Assembly: GCA_016720345.1 (NCBI GenBank)
Contig: JADKKV010000002.1
Span: 62,001-126,000 of the forward strand
DNA from: Thermomonas sp.
Lineage (GTDB): Bacteria; Pseudomonadota; Gammaproteobacteria; Xanthomonadales; Xanthomonadaceae
Reading direction: 5' to 3'
Length of the DNA stretch: 64,000 nucleotides
A program made the position numbers and the translations under genes. The notes beneath the pieces are model-generated. The model was given only the letters and a program-made list of their open reading frames with translations, made no database searches and was not told the DNA's origin. How positions within the stretch are numbered: position 1 is the stretch's first letter; each line of letters opens with the position of its first letter. This document shows, one piece after another, positions 50,705-63,050 of this stretch.

Positions 50705-52150
50705 TCAGTTGGCCTTGTGGATCGCCCGCTTGTGCACTGCCATCGCGGCGTCGTGCACGGCTTCGCTCAGCGACGGATGCGCGTGGCAGATCCGCGCCAG
50801 GTCGTCGGCGCTGCCCTTGAACTCCATCGCCAGCACGCCTTCGTGGACCAGCTCGGAGACGTTCACGCCGACCAGGTGCATGCCCAGGATGGTGTCGGTC
50901 TCGGCATGCGCCAGCACCTTCACGAAGCCCGCCGGCTCGGCCATCGCCACCGCGCGGCCGACCGCCGCGAACGGGAAGCTGCCGGCCTTGTACGGGATGC
51001 CCTCGGCCTTCAGCTGCTCCTCGGTCTTGCCGACCCAGGCGATTTCCGGCTCGGTGTAGATCACCCACGGAATGGTGTCGAAGTTGACGTGGCCCGGCAG
51101 GCCGGCGATCAGCTCGGCCACCGCGATGCCTTCCTCGAAGCCCTTGTGCGCCAGCATCGGCCCGCGCACGCAGTCGCCGACCGCCCACACGCCATCGACG
51201 CCGGTGTGGCAATGCGCGTCGACCTCGATCTGGCCGCGCTCGTTGAGCTTGACGCCGGTGCCTTCGGCCAGCAGGCCCTTGGTGGCGGCGCGGCGGCCCA
51301 CGGCCACCAGCAGCTTGTCGACCACCAGCGACTGTTCGGCGCCCTTGTCGTCGGTGTAGCTGACGTGCACGCCGTCCTGCTTCACCTCTGTGCCGCCGAC
51401 CTTGCAGCCCAGCTTGATGTCCAGGCCCTGCTTCTTGAACTCGCGCGCGGCGACCTTGCCCACTTCGGCGTCGGCGGCGGCAAGGAAGGTCGGCAGGCCT
51501 TCGAGGATGGTGACCTCGGCGCCCAGGCGCTTCCACACGCTGCCCAGTTCCAGCCCGATCACGCCGGCGCCGATCACGCCCAGCCGCTTCGGCACGGCTT
51601 CAAGGTCCAGGGCGCCGACATTGTCGATGATGTGCTCGCCGAACCTGGCGAACGGCAGCTCGATCGAATCGGAACCGGCGGCGAGGATGACGTTGGTGCC
51701 CTTCAGTTCGACTTCGGAACCATCGTGCTGCTTCACCTTCACCACGTTGCCCGGCTGCAGCTGGCCGAAGCCATGGAACGCGGTGACCTTGTTGGCCTTG
51801 AACAGCGCGGCGATGCCGCCGGTGAACTGCTTCACGATGCCGTCCTTGCGGGCGACCATCTTCTTCACGTCGATCGCCGGCTTCTCGAAGCTGATGCCGT
51901 GCTGGTCGAAGATGTGGCCCATGTTCCAGTACTGGCGGCTGGAATCCAGCAGCGCCTTGGACGGGATGCAGCCCACCCGCAGGCAGGTGCCGCCAAGCGC
52001 CGGCTTGCCGTCCTTGCCCAGCGCGGCGTCGATGCAGGCGGTCTTGAGGCCCAGCTGCGCGGCGCGGATGGCGGCGTGGTAGCCGGCGGGGCCGGCACCG
52101 ATGACGACGACGTCGAAGGCTTGTTGTTGAGAGGCGGGTACTTCGCTCAT
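50705..52150 (-). CDS. lpd: Dihydrolipoamide dehydrogenase (E3)
   Basis: A 481-aa FAD disulfide reductase that reoxidises the lipoyl group of 2-oxoglutarate dehydrogenase. FAD motif GAGPAGYHAA, redox pair in GTCLRVGCIPSKALL, NAD motif GAGVIGLELG and the catalytic His in HAHPSLSE. Start 52150 (MSEVPASQ); the longer frame is upstream sequence. There is no lipoyl domain at the N-terminus, unlike some Xanthomonas E3 forms for pyruvate dehydrogenase. Last gene of sucA-sucB-lpd. Confidence 0.97.
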   Translation of the reverse strand: MSEVPASQQQAFDVVVIGAGPAGYHAAIRAAQLGLKTACIDAALGKDGKPALGGTCLRVGCIPSKALLDSSRQYWNMGHIFDQHGISFEKPAIDVKKMVARKDGIVKQFTGGIAALFKANKVTAFHGFGQLQPGNVVKVKQHDGSEVELKGTNVILAAGSDSIELPFARFGEHIIDNVGALDLEAVPKRLGVIGAGVIGLELGSVWKRLGAEVTILEGLPTFLAAADAEVGKVAAREFKKQGLDIKLGCKVGGTEVKQDGVHVSYTDDKGAEQSLVVDKLLVAVGRRAATKGLLAEGTGVKLNERGQIEVDAHCHTGVDGVWAVGDCVRGPMLAHKGFEEGIAVAELIAGLPGHVNFDTIPWVIYTEPEIAWVGKTEEQLKAEGIPYKAGSFPFAAVGRAVAMAEPAGFVKVLAHAETDTILGMHLVGVNVSELVHEGVLAMEFKGSADDLARICHAHPSLSEAVHDAAMAVHKRAIHKAN

Positions 52151-52176
52151 TGCAGGTGTCCTTTGCGTTGAAACGA

Positions 52177-52200
52177 GAAGCCCCGCTTGCGCAGGGCTTC
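52177..52200 (-). terminator. Hairpin between sucB and lpd
   Basis: GAAGCCC (52177-52183) and GGGCTTC (52194-52200) pair around a 10-base loop with inner GC pairs. On the minus strand it starts seven bases past the sucB stop and is followed by TCGTTTC. It could be a partial terminator or an mRNA-processing site that sets the E2:E3 ratio. Confidence 0.55.
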
Positions 52201-52206
52201 GTGCAA

Positions 52207-53385
52207 TCACATGCCCAGCAGCATCCGGTGCGGATTCTCGAGCTGGTTCTTGATGTCGACCAGGAACAGCACCGCGTCCTTGCCGTCGATGATGCGGTGG
52301 TCGTAGCTCAGCGCGATGTACATCATCGGCGCGGCGATCACCTGGCCGTTCTCGACGATGGCGCGCTCCTTGATCGCGTGCATGCCCAGGATCGCGCTCT
52401 GCGGCGGGTTGACGATCGGGGTCGACATCAGCGAGCCGAAGGTGCCGCCGTTGGTGATGGTGAAGGTGCCGCCCTGCAGGTCTTCGAGCTTCAGGCCGCC
52501 CTCGCGCGCCGCCTTCGCATAGGTGGCGATGCCGGATTCGACGTCGGCGAAGCTCATCCGCTCGACGTTGCGCAGCACCGGCGTGACCAGGCCCTTGTCG
52601 GTGGACACCGCCACCGAGATGTCGGCGTAGCCGTGGTAGATGACGTCGTTGCCATCGACCGATGCATTGACCACCGGGTACTTCTGCAATGCGTTCGCCG
52701 CGGCCTTGGCGAAGAAGCCCATGAAGCCGAGCTTGATGCCGTTGGCCTTCTCGAACTGCTCGCCAAGTTCCTTGCGCATCTGCATGACCTTGGCCAGGTT
52801 CACCTCGTTGAACGAGGTCAGCATCGCGATGGAGTTCTTCGACTGCATCAGGCGTTCGGCGATGCGGGCGCGCATGCGGGTCATCGGCACGCGTTCTTCC
52901 GGGCGCGCGCCGCCGGCCACGCCGGCGGTCTTGCCACTGGCGTAGTTGACGATGTCTTCCTTGGTGACCATGCCGCGGCGGCCGGTGCCGGCCACGTCGG
53001 CCGGGTCCACGCCGCTGGTGGTGGCGGCGAAGCGCGCACCCGGGGGCAGCGCGCCGCTGGCGGGAGCGGAAGCCGGTGCGGCCGGAGCCGCGGCGGCAGG
53101 CGCCGGGGCAGGTGCCGCTGCGGCGGCGGCTGGGGCGGCGGCAACCGCGCCTTCCTCGATCACCGCGACCACCTGCTGGCTGTTGACGGTGGCGCCGGCC
53201 TCGAAGCGGATCTCCTTGAGCACGCCGTCGACCGGCGAGGGGACTTCCAGCACGACCTTGTCGGTCTCGAGGTCGAGCAGGTTCTCGTCGCGGCGGACCG
53301 CGTCGCCGGCCTTCTTGTGCCAGCTGGCGATGGTGGCGTCGGAAACGGATTCGGGGAGAACCGGGACTTTGACTTCGGTGGCCAT
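52207..53385 (-). CDS. sucB: 2-oxoglutarate dehydrogenase E2, dihydrolipoyl succinyltransferase
   Basis: A 392-aa core enzyme. Lipoyl domain (1-75) with lipoylated Lys in [11 protein letters not shown]. An Ala/Pro-rich flexible linker (about 80-115) and an E3-binding domain ([16 protein letters not shown]) follow. The catalytic domain ends with His in [12 protein letters not shown]. It lies 46 bp after sucA. Confidence 0.97.
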   Translation of the reverse strand: MATEVKVPVLPESVSDATIASWHKKAGDAVRRDENLLDLETDKVVLEVPSPVDGVLKEIRFEAGATVNSQQVVAVIEEGAVAAAPAAAAAAPAPAPAAAAPAAPASAPASGALPPGARFAATTSGVDPADVAGTGRRGMVTKEDIVNYASGKTAGVAGGARPEERVPMTRMRARIAERLMQSKNSIAMLTSFNEVNLAKVMQMRKELGEQFEKANGIKLGFMGFFAKAAANALQKYPVVNASVDGNDVIYHGYADISVAVSTDKGLVTPVLRNVERMSFADVESGIATYAKAAREGGLKLEDLQGGTFTITNGGTFGSLMSTPIVNPPQSAILGMHAIKERAIVENGQVIAAPMMYIALSYDHRIIDGKDAVLFLVDIKNQLENPHRMLLGM

Positions 53386-53431
53386 GCGGGCGTCCTGTCG
53401 GGAATGCGGTGTTGAAAGGGGAGGTGGTGGC

Positions 53432-56260
53432 TTATTCCGGGCAGATTTCGCCGGCGATCGGGTTCACCAGCGCATCGGCGACCAGCGCGCTGTGCTCTTC
53501 CACGTGCTCGGCCATGTGGCCGGCGGCGGGCGAGGGCGAACGCGCGCGGCCGGCATAGCTGAGCGACTGCCCGGGCTGCAGGCAGGCGCGCAGGTGGTGC
53601 TGGATCTGGTACCACGCACCCTGGTTCTGCGGCTCTTCCTGGCACCAGACGACTTCGGTCGCGGCAGCGAAGCGCTGCAGTTCCGCCGCCAGTTCCTGGC
53701 GCGGGAACGGATACAGCTGTTCGACGCGGACCAGGGCGACGTCGTCGATCCCGTTCCGCTGCGCTTCCTCCAGCAGGTCGTAGTAGACCTTGCCGGAGCA
53801 GGCAACGACGCGTCGCACGGCCTTCGCGGTTGCGGTGGTGTCCGGGATCAGCCGCTGGAACTCGCCATTCGCGAGTTCGTCCAGGCTCGACACCGCCAGC
53901 TTGTGGCGCAGCAGCGACTTCGGCGTCATCACCACCAGCGGCTTGCGCGTGCGCATGCGCATCTGCCGGCGGATCATGTGGAAATCCTGCGCCGGGGTGG
54001 TCGGCGCGCACACGATCATGTTGTCGAGCGCGCACAGCTGCAGGAAGCGCTCCAGCCGCGCCGAGCTGTGTTCCGGCCCCTGGCCCTCGTAGCCGTGCGG
54101 CAGGAACAGGGCGAGGCTGCACAGGCGGCCCCACTTCGCTTCACCGGCGGCGAGGAACTGGTCGATCACCACCTGCGCGCCATTGGCGAAGTCGCCGAAC
54201 TGCGCTTCCCAGATGTCCAGGGTCATCGGGTCGGCGGTGGCGTAGCCGTATTCGAAGGCCATCACCGCCTCCTCGCTGAGCAGCGAGTCGATGATGGCGA
54301 CATCGGATGGGTTCGAAACCAGCCGGCGCAGCGGCAGCACGTATTCGTCGCTGGTCTGCTCGTGCAGGATCGCGTGGCGGTGGAAGAAGGTGCCGCGGCC
54401 GCAGTCCTGCCCGACCAGGCGCAGGCGGTAGCCTTCGTCGAGCAGGCTGGCGTAGGCCAGGTTCTCGGCGAAGCCCCAGTCGCCCGGCAATTCGCCGGCC
54501 GCCATCTTGCGGCGGTCCTCGTAGATCTTGGCGACCCGCGGGTGCAGCTTGAGGTCGTCCGGGATGTGGTTGATCGCATCCGCCAGCGACTTCAGGCGGG
54601 TGCCGTCGAAGCGGGTATCGACCGCATCGGCGAGCTTGCCGGCCATGAACGGCGACCAGTCGACCGCGAATTCGTCGGGGGTGCGGGCGACCACCTCGGT
54701 GGTGACCTCGCCGGCGTCGAGCCGGTCGCGGTAGGCGTCCACCAGCGCCTGCGCCGCGTCCGCGGCGATCGTGCCTTCGGCGGCCAGCCGGTTCGCATAC
54801 AGCTCGCGGGTGGTCTTCATCGCGCGGATCGTGCGGTACATCAGCGGCTGCGTCGCCGCCGGCTCGTCGGCCTCGTTGTGGCCATGGCGGCGGTAGCAGA
54901 CGAGGTCGATGACCACGTCCTTGCCGAAGCGGTTGCGGAAGTCCAGCGCCAGTTCGGCGCAGAACACCACCGCTTCCGGGTCGTCGCCATTCACGTGCAG
55001 CACCGGCGCGCCGACCATCTTGGCGACGTCGGTGCAGTACAGGGTGGAGCGCGCGTCCTGCACCGCGCTGGTGGTGAAGCCGACCTGGTTGTTGACCACC
55101 ACGTGGACGGTGCCGCCGACTGCGAAGCCGCGGGCCTGCGACATCTGCAGCAGCTCCATGCCCACGCCCTGGCCGGCGAACGCAGCGTCACCGTGGATCA
55201 GGATCGGCAGCACCTGCGCACGGCCGTGCCCGCCGCGCCGGGTCTGGCGCGAACGCACCGAGCCGGCGACCACCGGGTTGACGATCTCCAGGTGCGACGG
55301 GTTGAACGCCAGCGCCAGGTGGACCGGGCCGCCCGGGGTGGCGACGTCGGCCGAGAAACCCATGTGGTACTTGACGTCGCCCTGGTGGGCCAGGTCGCTA
55401 TGGACGTGCTCGAACTTGCCTTCGAATTCGTCGAACAGGTGCTGCGCCGGCTTGCCGAGGGTGTTCACCAGCACGTTCAGGCGGCCACGGTGGGCCATGC
55501 CGATGACCACGTCCTTCGCGCCCTGCGCGCCGGCACGGCGGATGGTGGTGTCCATCAGCGGGATCAGCGAATCACCGCCTTCCAGCGAGAAGCGCTTTTG
55601 CCCCACGTACTTGGTGTGCAGGTAGCGCTCCAGGCCTTCCGCGGCGGTCAGCCGCTCCAGGATCCGCTGCTTGTCCGCAGGCGTGCGCCCGTAATTGCCG
55701 GCCGCGGCCTCAAGGCGTTCATACACCCAGCGCCGCTGCTCGACGTCGGTGATGTGCATGAACTCGGCGCCGATGCTGCCGGTGTAGGTCGCCTTCAGGG
55801 TGGCGAGCAGCTCGCCGAGCTTCATGCGCTCGCGGCCAGCCACGCCGCCGGTGCTGAATTCGGCGCCGGCATCGCCCTCGGACAGGCGGTGGAATGCCAG
55901 CGCCAGGTCGGGTGCATCCGGCTTGACCGCCATTCCCAGCGGATCCAGGTTGGCGGCCAGGTGCCCGCGCGAACGGTAGGCGGTGATCAGCTTGCCGACC
56001 GCGCGTTCGCGCTCGTCACCGCCGCCACTGGCGACGACCCCGCGCGCGGCCCGGCGGCCGGCCTCGGCGATCTGTTCGATCACCACCGAATGCGGGACGT
56101 CGCCGGCTTCGCGGCCCTTGAGCCCGTCGAAGTACTGCTTCCACTTCGGCCCGACGCTTTCCGGCGCGACCAGGTACTGCTCGTAGAGGTCCTCGATGTA
56201 GGCGCCGCTGGCGCCAAGTTGCGAGGACTGGGCAAACTGCTTCAGGAGACTGTCCACCAT
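53432..56260 (-). CDS. sucA: 2-oxoglutarate dehydrogenase E1
   Basis: A 942-aa thiamin-diphosphate dehydrogenase that decarboxylates 2-oxoglutarate. N-terminal [14 protein letters not shown], ThDP motif GDAAFAGQG...NNQVGFTT with conserved HVNGDDPE, and the C-terminal [11 protein letters not shown]. Start 56260 ([13 protein letters not shown]) matches the family; the longer frame lacks homology. The start has a poor ribosome site. First gene of the operon. Confidence 0.97.
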   Translation of the reverse strand: MVDSLLKQFAQSSQLGASGAYIEDLYEQYLVAPESVGPKWKQYFDGLKGREAGDVPHSVVIEQIAEAGRRAARGVVASGGGDERERAVGKLITAYRSRGHLAANLDPLGMAVKPDAPDLALAFHRLSEGDAGAEFSTGGVAGRERMKLGELLATLKATYTGSIGAEFMHITDVEQRRWVYERLEAAAGNYGRTPADKQRILERLTAAEGLERYLHTKYVGQKRFSLEGGDSLIPLMDTTIRRAGAQGAKDVVIGMAHRGRLNVLVNTLGKPAQHLFDEFEGKFEHVHSDLAHQGDVKYHMGFSADVATPGGPVHLALAFNPSHLEIVNPVVAGSVRSRQTRRGGHGRAQVLPILIHGDAAFAGQGVGMELLQMSQARGFAVGGTVHVVVNNQVGFTTSAVQDARSTLYCTDVAKMVGAPVLHVNGDDPEAVVFCAELALDFRNRFGKDVVIDLVCYRRHGHNEADEPAATQPLMYRTIRAMKTTRELYANRLAAEGTIAADAAQALVDAYRDRLDAGEVTTEVVARTPDEFAVDWSPFMAGKLADAVDTRFDGTRLKSLADAINHIPDDLKLHPRVAKIYEDRRKMAAGELPGDWGFAENLAYASLLDEGYRLRLVGQDCGRGTFFHRHAILHEQTSDEYVLPLRRLVSNPSDVAIIDSLLSEEAVMAFEYGYATADPMTLDIWEAQFGDFANGAQVVIDQFLAAGEAKWGRLCSLALFLPHGYEGQGPEHSSARLERFLQLCALDNMIVCAPTTPAQDFHMIRRQMRMRTRKPLVVMTPKSLLRHKLAVSSLDELANGEFQRLIPDTTATAKAVRRVVACSGKVYYDLLEEAQRNGIDDVALVRVEQLYPFPRQELAAELQRFAAATEVVWCQEEPQNQGAWYQIQHHLRACLQPGQSLSYAGRARSPSPAAGHMAEHVEEHSALVADALVNPIAGEICPE

Positions 56261-56351
56261 GGCGTCGAGGGCGACCTGGAGATAAGTGATTGATCCGGGA
56301 GGAGCGATGTCCAGCCGGTGCCCGCTGAATGGGAGGGCGAAAGGACGGGAA

Positions 56352-56357
56352 TTATAG
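56352..56357 (-). promoter_or_regulatory. -10 element of the suc operon
   Basis: TATAAT on the minus strand, 92 bases upstream of the sucA ATG. The -35 region is weak (TGCAGT at 17 bp), so an activator may be required. Upstream of it CGTCTT/AAGACG (56384-56389 and 56396-56401) forms a small dyad, and GCCGCTAGCGGC is a 12-bp palindrome. Confidence 0.6.
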
Positions 56358-56438
56358 CCGCAGGCGGTTGCGCACTGCACCACGTCTTTTGTCTAAGACG
56401 GCCTCCAGCCGCTGGCCGCTAGCGGCACCGGCCGTGCT

Positions 56439-57362
56439 TCACAGCCCGAGTGCGCGGTATTCGCTGACCGGCCGCGAACGCTCCCAGGCCTCGTCGAAGG
56501 CCGCGCGCAGCTGGCGCACGCGTGCCGGGGCATGCGGTTCGGCCTCGCCGTCGATCCGCTCGCCCATGCTGCGCAGGTAGTAGCCGCCGCCATCGCCCGC
56601 GATGAATGCGGCAGGGTCGTCGCGGTCCACCGGGTCCTGCAGCTCGCGGAACTGGAAGATGCTCGGCAGCCGTTGCGCCAGCGCCAGCAGGGGGGCTTGC
56701 GAACGTTGCGGGGTGGCGACGTCGTGCAGCAGGATCCGCACCTCGCCGCCGCGGCCGGCGGTTGCGAACCGGCGCAGGGCCTGCAGCACGCCTGAATCCG
56801 TATACAGCAATGGGTCAAGATCGCGGCTGCGGATCCAGATGCTGCGGCGGGCGCTGTCGATGGCGTTCAGGGTCGCCTCGACCCCGGCGGCGCGCGACTC
56901 GATGCGTTGCGGACCATCCAGCATCCGCAGCATCGCCTGGTGCTCGATCCCGGCTTCCATGAAGCGGTCACCTTCGGGCTTGAACCCATGGCGCTCGTAG
57001 AACCCGAGCGCCGACACCTGCGAATTCAGCCGGACTTCGGTCCAGCCGCGTTTGCGGGCCTCCGCGACCAGTGCCAGCAGCAGCGCATCGCCGACCCCGC
57101 GGCCGCGCCACGGCGCGCGCACCGCCATCCGCCCGATGTGCTGGTCCGGGGTCAAACGCGCGGTGCCGATGGTGGTGCCGTCCAGCAGCCGCGCGATCAC
57201 GTGCGTGCATGCCGGATCCAGCGCATCGTGCTCGATCTCGACCGGGACGCCCTGCTCGCCGACGAAGACCTCGTCGCGCACTGCGCGCAGTTCGGCCAGC
57301 GCCGCCTGGAAATCGACGACGCTGACATGGAACGGTTGCAGGCCTGGATCATTGGGGTTCAT
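56439..57362 (-). CDS. GNAT acetyltransferase with extra C-terminal domain
   Basis: A 307-aa two-domain protein. Residues 1-155 form a GNAT fold with acetyl-CoA loop RAPWRGRGVGDALL and LGFYERHGF. Residues 160-307 form a second domain (IDSARRSIWIRSRDLDPLLY, then VRILLHD), reminiscent of phospholipase-D-like folds but without an HKD motif. Function and substrate are unknown. It overlaps the ribosomal oxygenase gene by four bases and ends the purB operon. Confidence 0.88.
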   Translation of the reverse strand: MNPNDPGLQPFHVSVVDFQAALAELRAVRDEVFVGEQGVPVEIEHDALDPACTHVIARLLDGTTIGTARLTPDQHIGRMAVRAPWRGRGVGDALLLALVAEARKRGWTEVRLNSQVSALGFYERHGFKPEGDRFMEAGIEHQAMLRMLDGPQRIESRAAGVEATLNAIDSARRSIWIRSRDLDPLLYTDSGVLQALRRFATAGRGGEVRILLHDVATPQRSQAPLLALAQRLPSIFQFRELQDPVDRDDPAAFIAGDGGGYYLRSMGERIDGEAEPHAPARVRQLRAAFDEAWERSRPVSEYRALGL

Positions 57363-58546
57363 TGCGCGTCCTCCGCCAGTTGCAAACGGTAATGGCCGGC
57401 ATCGAGCAGCGCGAACACGGCGTCGCGGCCGGCCTGGCCCAGGCTGTCGTACAGCGCGGCATCCACCGCCTCGGCGGCGGCCAGCCGCCGGGCGTCGCGC
57501 ACCGGCAGCGCGAGCACGCGGCCACCGGCATACAGGCGGCCGCCGCGCTTGCCGTGTGCGCGCCGCCACGCCATCCGCGACCACGGATGCCGCAGGATCA
57601 CGGCACCGTGCGCAAGGTCCCATTCGACCTCGATCCGCGCGCGCCCGGCGTCATCCGCGGCCGGTTCCACCGCGCAGCGGTAGGTGGTGATGAAGGCACC
57701 GAACCAGTCGCCAAGGGCGTCGGCATCGTTCATCCGCAGCAGGTTGAGCGCCTCCACCACCCGCGCCATCGCCGCGCCGTCGATCTCGTTGGCGTCGCTG
57801 GCCGGCGCAAGGCCGGGATCGGTGTAGCGCAGGTCCTCGGGCGCATCGGCGGCAAGGGTGTCGACGAAATCGCCGAGCAGTTCCGCCGCCGAGGGCGCGC
57901 GCATGCCGACCGAGAACGTCAGGCAATGATCGACCGCGATGCCATGGTGCGGCACGCCGGGCGGCAGGTAGAGCATGTCGCCGGGTTCCAGCACCCAGTC
58001 GTGGGTGGGATGGAATTCGCGCAGCAGCTTGAGTTCGACATCGGGGCGGAAACCCAGCGGCGGGTTCGCGCTGGCGTCGATCTGCCAGTGGCGGCGGCCC
58101 TGCGCCTGCAGCAGGAGCACGTCGTACTGGTCGATGTGCGCGCCAACCGAACCGCCGGCGGCGGCGAAGCTCACCATCACGTCATCGATCCGCCAACGCG
58201 GCAGGAACGCGAAGTGGGCGAGCAGGCCGCGGATATCGGCGTCCCACTTGTCCATGTCCTGCACCAGCAGGGTCCAGTCGTGGTCGGGCAGGGTGGTGAA
58301 ATCGGTCTCCGCGAACGGCCCGTGGCGCACGCGCCATGAATCGTCGGCCTTGTCGTGTTCGATGAGCCTGGCCAGCACGCCATCCTCGCAGGCCAGCCCG
58401 GCCAGGTCTTCCGGCTGCACCGGCGACACGAAGCCGGGGAAGGCATTGCGGATCAGCAGGGGTTTCTTCTGCCAGTACTCGCGCAGGAACTTCGCCGGCG
58501 ACATGCCCAGCGGCTGCGGCCCACTGGCGGCATCGATCTCGATCAT
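57359..58546 (-). CDS. roxA: Ribosomal oxygenase RoxA/YcfD (JmjC cupin, uL16 arginine hydroxylase)
   Basis: A 395-aa Fe(II)/2-oxoglutarate oxygenase. JmjC iron ligands are HID in VGAHIDQYDV and a distal His in PPGVPHHGIA. The N-terminal WQKKPLLIRNAFPGF is conserved in YcfD. The enzyme hydroxylates an Arg of ribosomal protein L16 in E. coli. Genes for this family often lie next to purB, as here. It overlaps both neighbours by ATGA. Confidence 0.93.
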   Translation of the reverse strand: MIEIDAASGPQPLGMSPAKFLREYWQKKPLLIRNAFPGFVSPVQPEDLAGLACEDGVLARLIEHDKADDSWRVRHGPFAETDFTTLPDHDWTLLVQDMDKWDADIRGLLAHFAFLPRWRIDDVMVSFAAAGGSVGAHIDQYDVLLLQAQGRRHWQIDASANPPLGFRPDVELKLLREFHPTHDWVLEPGDMLYLPPGVPHHGIAVDHCLTFSVGMRAPSAAELLGDFVDTLAADAPEDLRYTDPGLAPASDANEIDGAAMARVVEALNLLRMNDADALGDWFGAFITTYRCAVEPAADDAGRARIEVEWDLAHGAVILRHPWSRMAWRRAHGKRGGRLYAGGRVLALPVRDARRLAAAEAVDAALYDSLGQAGRDAVFALLDAGHYRLQLAEDAQ

Positions 58547-59451
58547 GGCGGTGCCTCCTTGGCTTCGCGGTCCAGGCGCTTCTGCAGGTTCTGCAAACCG
58601 GTGGTGGCCAGCGCCCGGCACGCGCCCGCGCTGCCCATCGGTTGCTCGCCGCGCAGGCGCGGCCACAGGTCGCTGACGGACGGATGCGGGGTCAGCAGGA
58701 TGTCGCAGGGCTCGATGCCGGCAAGCGCCTGCATCCCGGCCTTGAAAGCCGTGCCGTAGTCGGGATGGTCGCGATACAGGTATTCGCCATCCGCCAGTGC
58801 GCTCACGCTGTCGGCATAGACGACCTGCCTGCAATCGGTGCCTGCGCAGCTGCGCCAGCTGAAGCTGGTGCTGCCGGGCGCATGCCCGGGCGTGGCATGC
58901 ACCTGCACGGACAGCGGTCCCACCTGCACGTGCGCGTCATCGGCGATGGCGCGTGCGCCGGGAACCGCCGGGAACGGCTTCAGCTCAAGGTGCTGCGGAT
59001 CATTGCGTTCGCTGCGCCCGCTGCGCAGGACCGGCAGCGCGGCTGCGCGCGACAGCACCTGCGCGCCACTCAGTTGCTGCAAGCGGGCGATGCCGCCGGC
59101 ATGGTCGAAGTGTTCGTGCGTATTGAGGATGACGCGCACGTCGCGCATGCGATGCCCGCTGGCCTCGATGCTGCGCGCCACGCCGCCGGCGGCGGCCTCG
59201 GTCGCACCGTCGATGAGGATGTGTCCCGCGGGCGAGGTGATCAGGATCGCGCTGATCCCGCAGCTGCCCACGTACCAGGTATTGGCGAACACGTGGCGCG
59301 GCGCGGTCGCCTCGTCCCAGTCGCCTTCGTCCTTGCAGGGCGCGACCACGGGCACCGCGGTCGCGACACGCTGAATGGCTTCGACGCCCGGCGCCGGCGC
59401 GGCGCATGCAACCAACAGCAGTGTCGCCACGCACGAACGAGGGGCACTCAC
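58543..59451 (-). CDS. Subclass B3 metallo-beta-lactamase family, predicted lipoprotein
   Basis: A 302-aa metallo-hydrolase. Zinc ligands are complete for B3: HEHFDH (in NTHEHFDHAGG), His in TPGHAPGSTSF and His in LLTPHPSVSD. The start is a GTG (59451) with GGGAG eight bases before it, one base after the purB stop. It gives a signal peptide with lipobox LVAC (Cys 16), so a lipid anchor is expected. The longer ATG frame overlaps purB and buries the signal. B3 enzymes include L1 of Stenotrophomonas; whether this one hydrolyses beta-lactams is not shown, and other envelope substrates are possible. Confidence 0.9.
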   Translation of the reverse strand: MSAPRSCVATLLLVACAAPAPGVEAIQRVATAVPVVAPCKDEGDWDEATAPRHVFANTWYVGSCGISAILITSPAGHILIDGATEAAAGGVARSIEASGHRMRDVRVILNTHEHFDHAGGIARLQQLSGAQVLSRAAALPVLRSGRSERNDPQHLELKPFPAVPGARAIADDAHVQVGPLSVQVHATPGHAPGSTSFSWRSCAGTDCRQVVYADSVSALADGEYLYRDHPDYGTAFKAGMQALAGIEPCDILLTPHPSVSDLWPRLRGEQPMGSAGACRALATTGLQNLQKRLDREAKEAPP

Positions 59452-59452
59452 C

Positions 59453-62307
<2,855 letters not shown>

Positions 62308-62308
62308 A

Positions 62309-62337
62309 CCCGGCCCGGCGCAGCACGCCGGACCGGG
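62309..62337. terminator. Bidirectional terminator-like hairpin
   Basis: CCCGG-CC-CGGCG pairs with CGCCG-GA-CCGGG (62309-62320 with 62326-62337) around loop CAGCA, about 11 pairs. It fills the 37-bp gap between convergent fumC and the DUF2884 lipoprotein. No T run on either side. Confidence 0.6.
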
Positions 62338-62344
62338 ACAACCA

Positions 62345-63034
62345 TCAGTTGCTGGTGACGCTGACGCCGTTGCCGGTCTTGTGCTTGCCGCAATCGTCGA
62401 TGTCTTCCTGGGTCATCCGCGCATACGGCTGGAACGCGGGCAGCGAGGCCGCAAGCGCCTGCTGGCTCGCCAGCAGCCCCGGCAATTGCGTGCAAAGCTT
62501 CATCGCTTCGGCCTCGATCTTCTTGCCCTGCGCCTGCATCCGCTGCTCGAAGGCCTGTTCGCCCTCCTTGCCACCGAAGATCGCGCCGGCCACGCCGGCG
62601 ATCGCCTCGCCGGCGATGTCCGCACCCTGCACGCCGATCGCCATGCCGGCCTCGGCAAGGCCGATGATCCGGCCGCGGTAGTCGAGCAATTGCTCGCGCT
62701 GCCCGGCGCTGACCGGCACCGCCTTGCCCTCGACCAGCAGGTCGCCCTGCGGGGTGATCTCCGCCTTCGGCAGCCCGGCGTCGGTGGTGTGCACCTGCGT
62801 GCCGTTGACGTTCAGGTTGAAGCCGTCGCTGATGCTGATGTTGCCGTTGCGCAGCTCCTGGCGGGCTTCGGTGATCGCCTTCTCCACCTCGCGACCGATG
62901 AAGCCCTTCGGGGACGCGCTGCCCGCGGGCGGCGCTGGTGGGGCGGGCGGCGCCGGCGGCGCGGGGGGCTCGCTGCAGGCGAGCAACGTGGTGCCGGCAA
63001 GCAGGGCGAGGGCGAGGGCGTGGATCTGCTTCAT
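62345..63034 (-). CDS. DUF2884 (YggN-like) lipoprotein
   Basis: A 229-aa exported protein. Signal peptide with lipobox LLAC (Cys about 20), then a Pro/Ala linker of PPAP repeats (about 23-38) and the DUF2884 domain. Shared features with the next protein are LPKAEITPQGDLLVEGK and the pair LDYRGRIIGLAEAG. Two Cys (LCTQLP and DDCGKH) are conserved between the two. Function unknown. It lies 16 bp after its paralogue. Confidence 0.85.
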   Translation of the reverse strand: MKQIHALALALLAGTTLLACSEPPAPPAPPAPPAPPAGSASPKGFIGREVEKAITEARQELRNGNISISDGFNLNVNGTQVHTTDAGLPKAEITPQGDLLVEGKAVPVSAGQREQLLDYRGRIIGLAEAGMAIGVQGADIAGEAIAGVAGAIFGGKEGEQAFEQRMQAQGKKIEAEAMKLCTQLPGLLASQQALAASLPAFQPYARMTQEDIDDCGKHKTGNGVSVTSN

Positions 63035-63050
63035 TGCGCGTGGCTCCGGG

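Noticed and set aside
52946-56293. An 1115-codon plus-strand frame opposite sucB and sucA
   Set aside because: Same type of shadow; it crosses two real genes and their gap, and has no recognisable domain.
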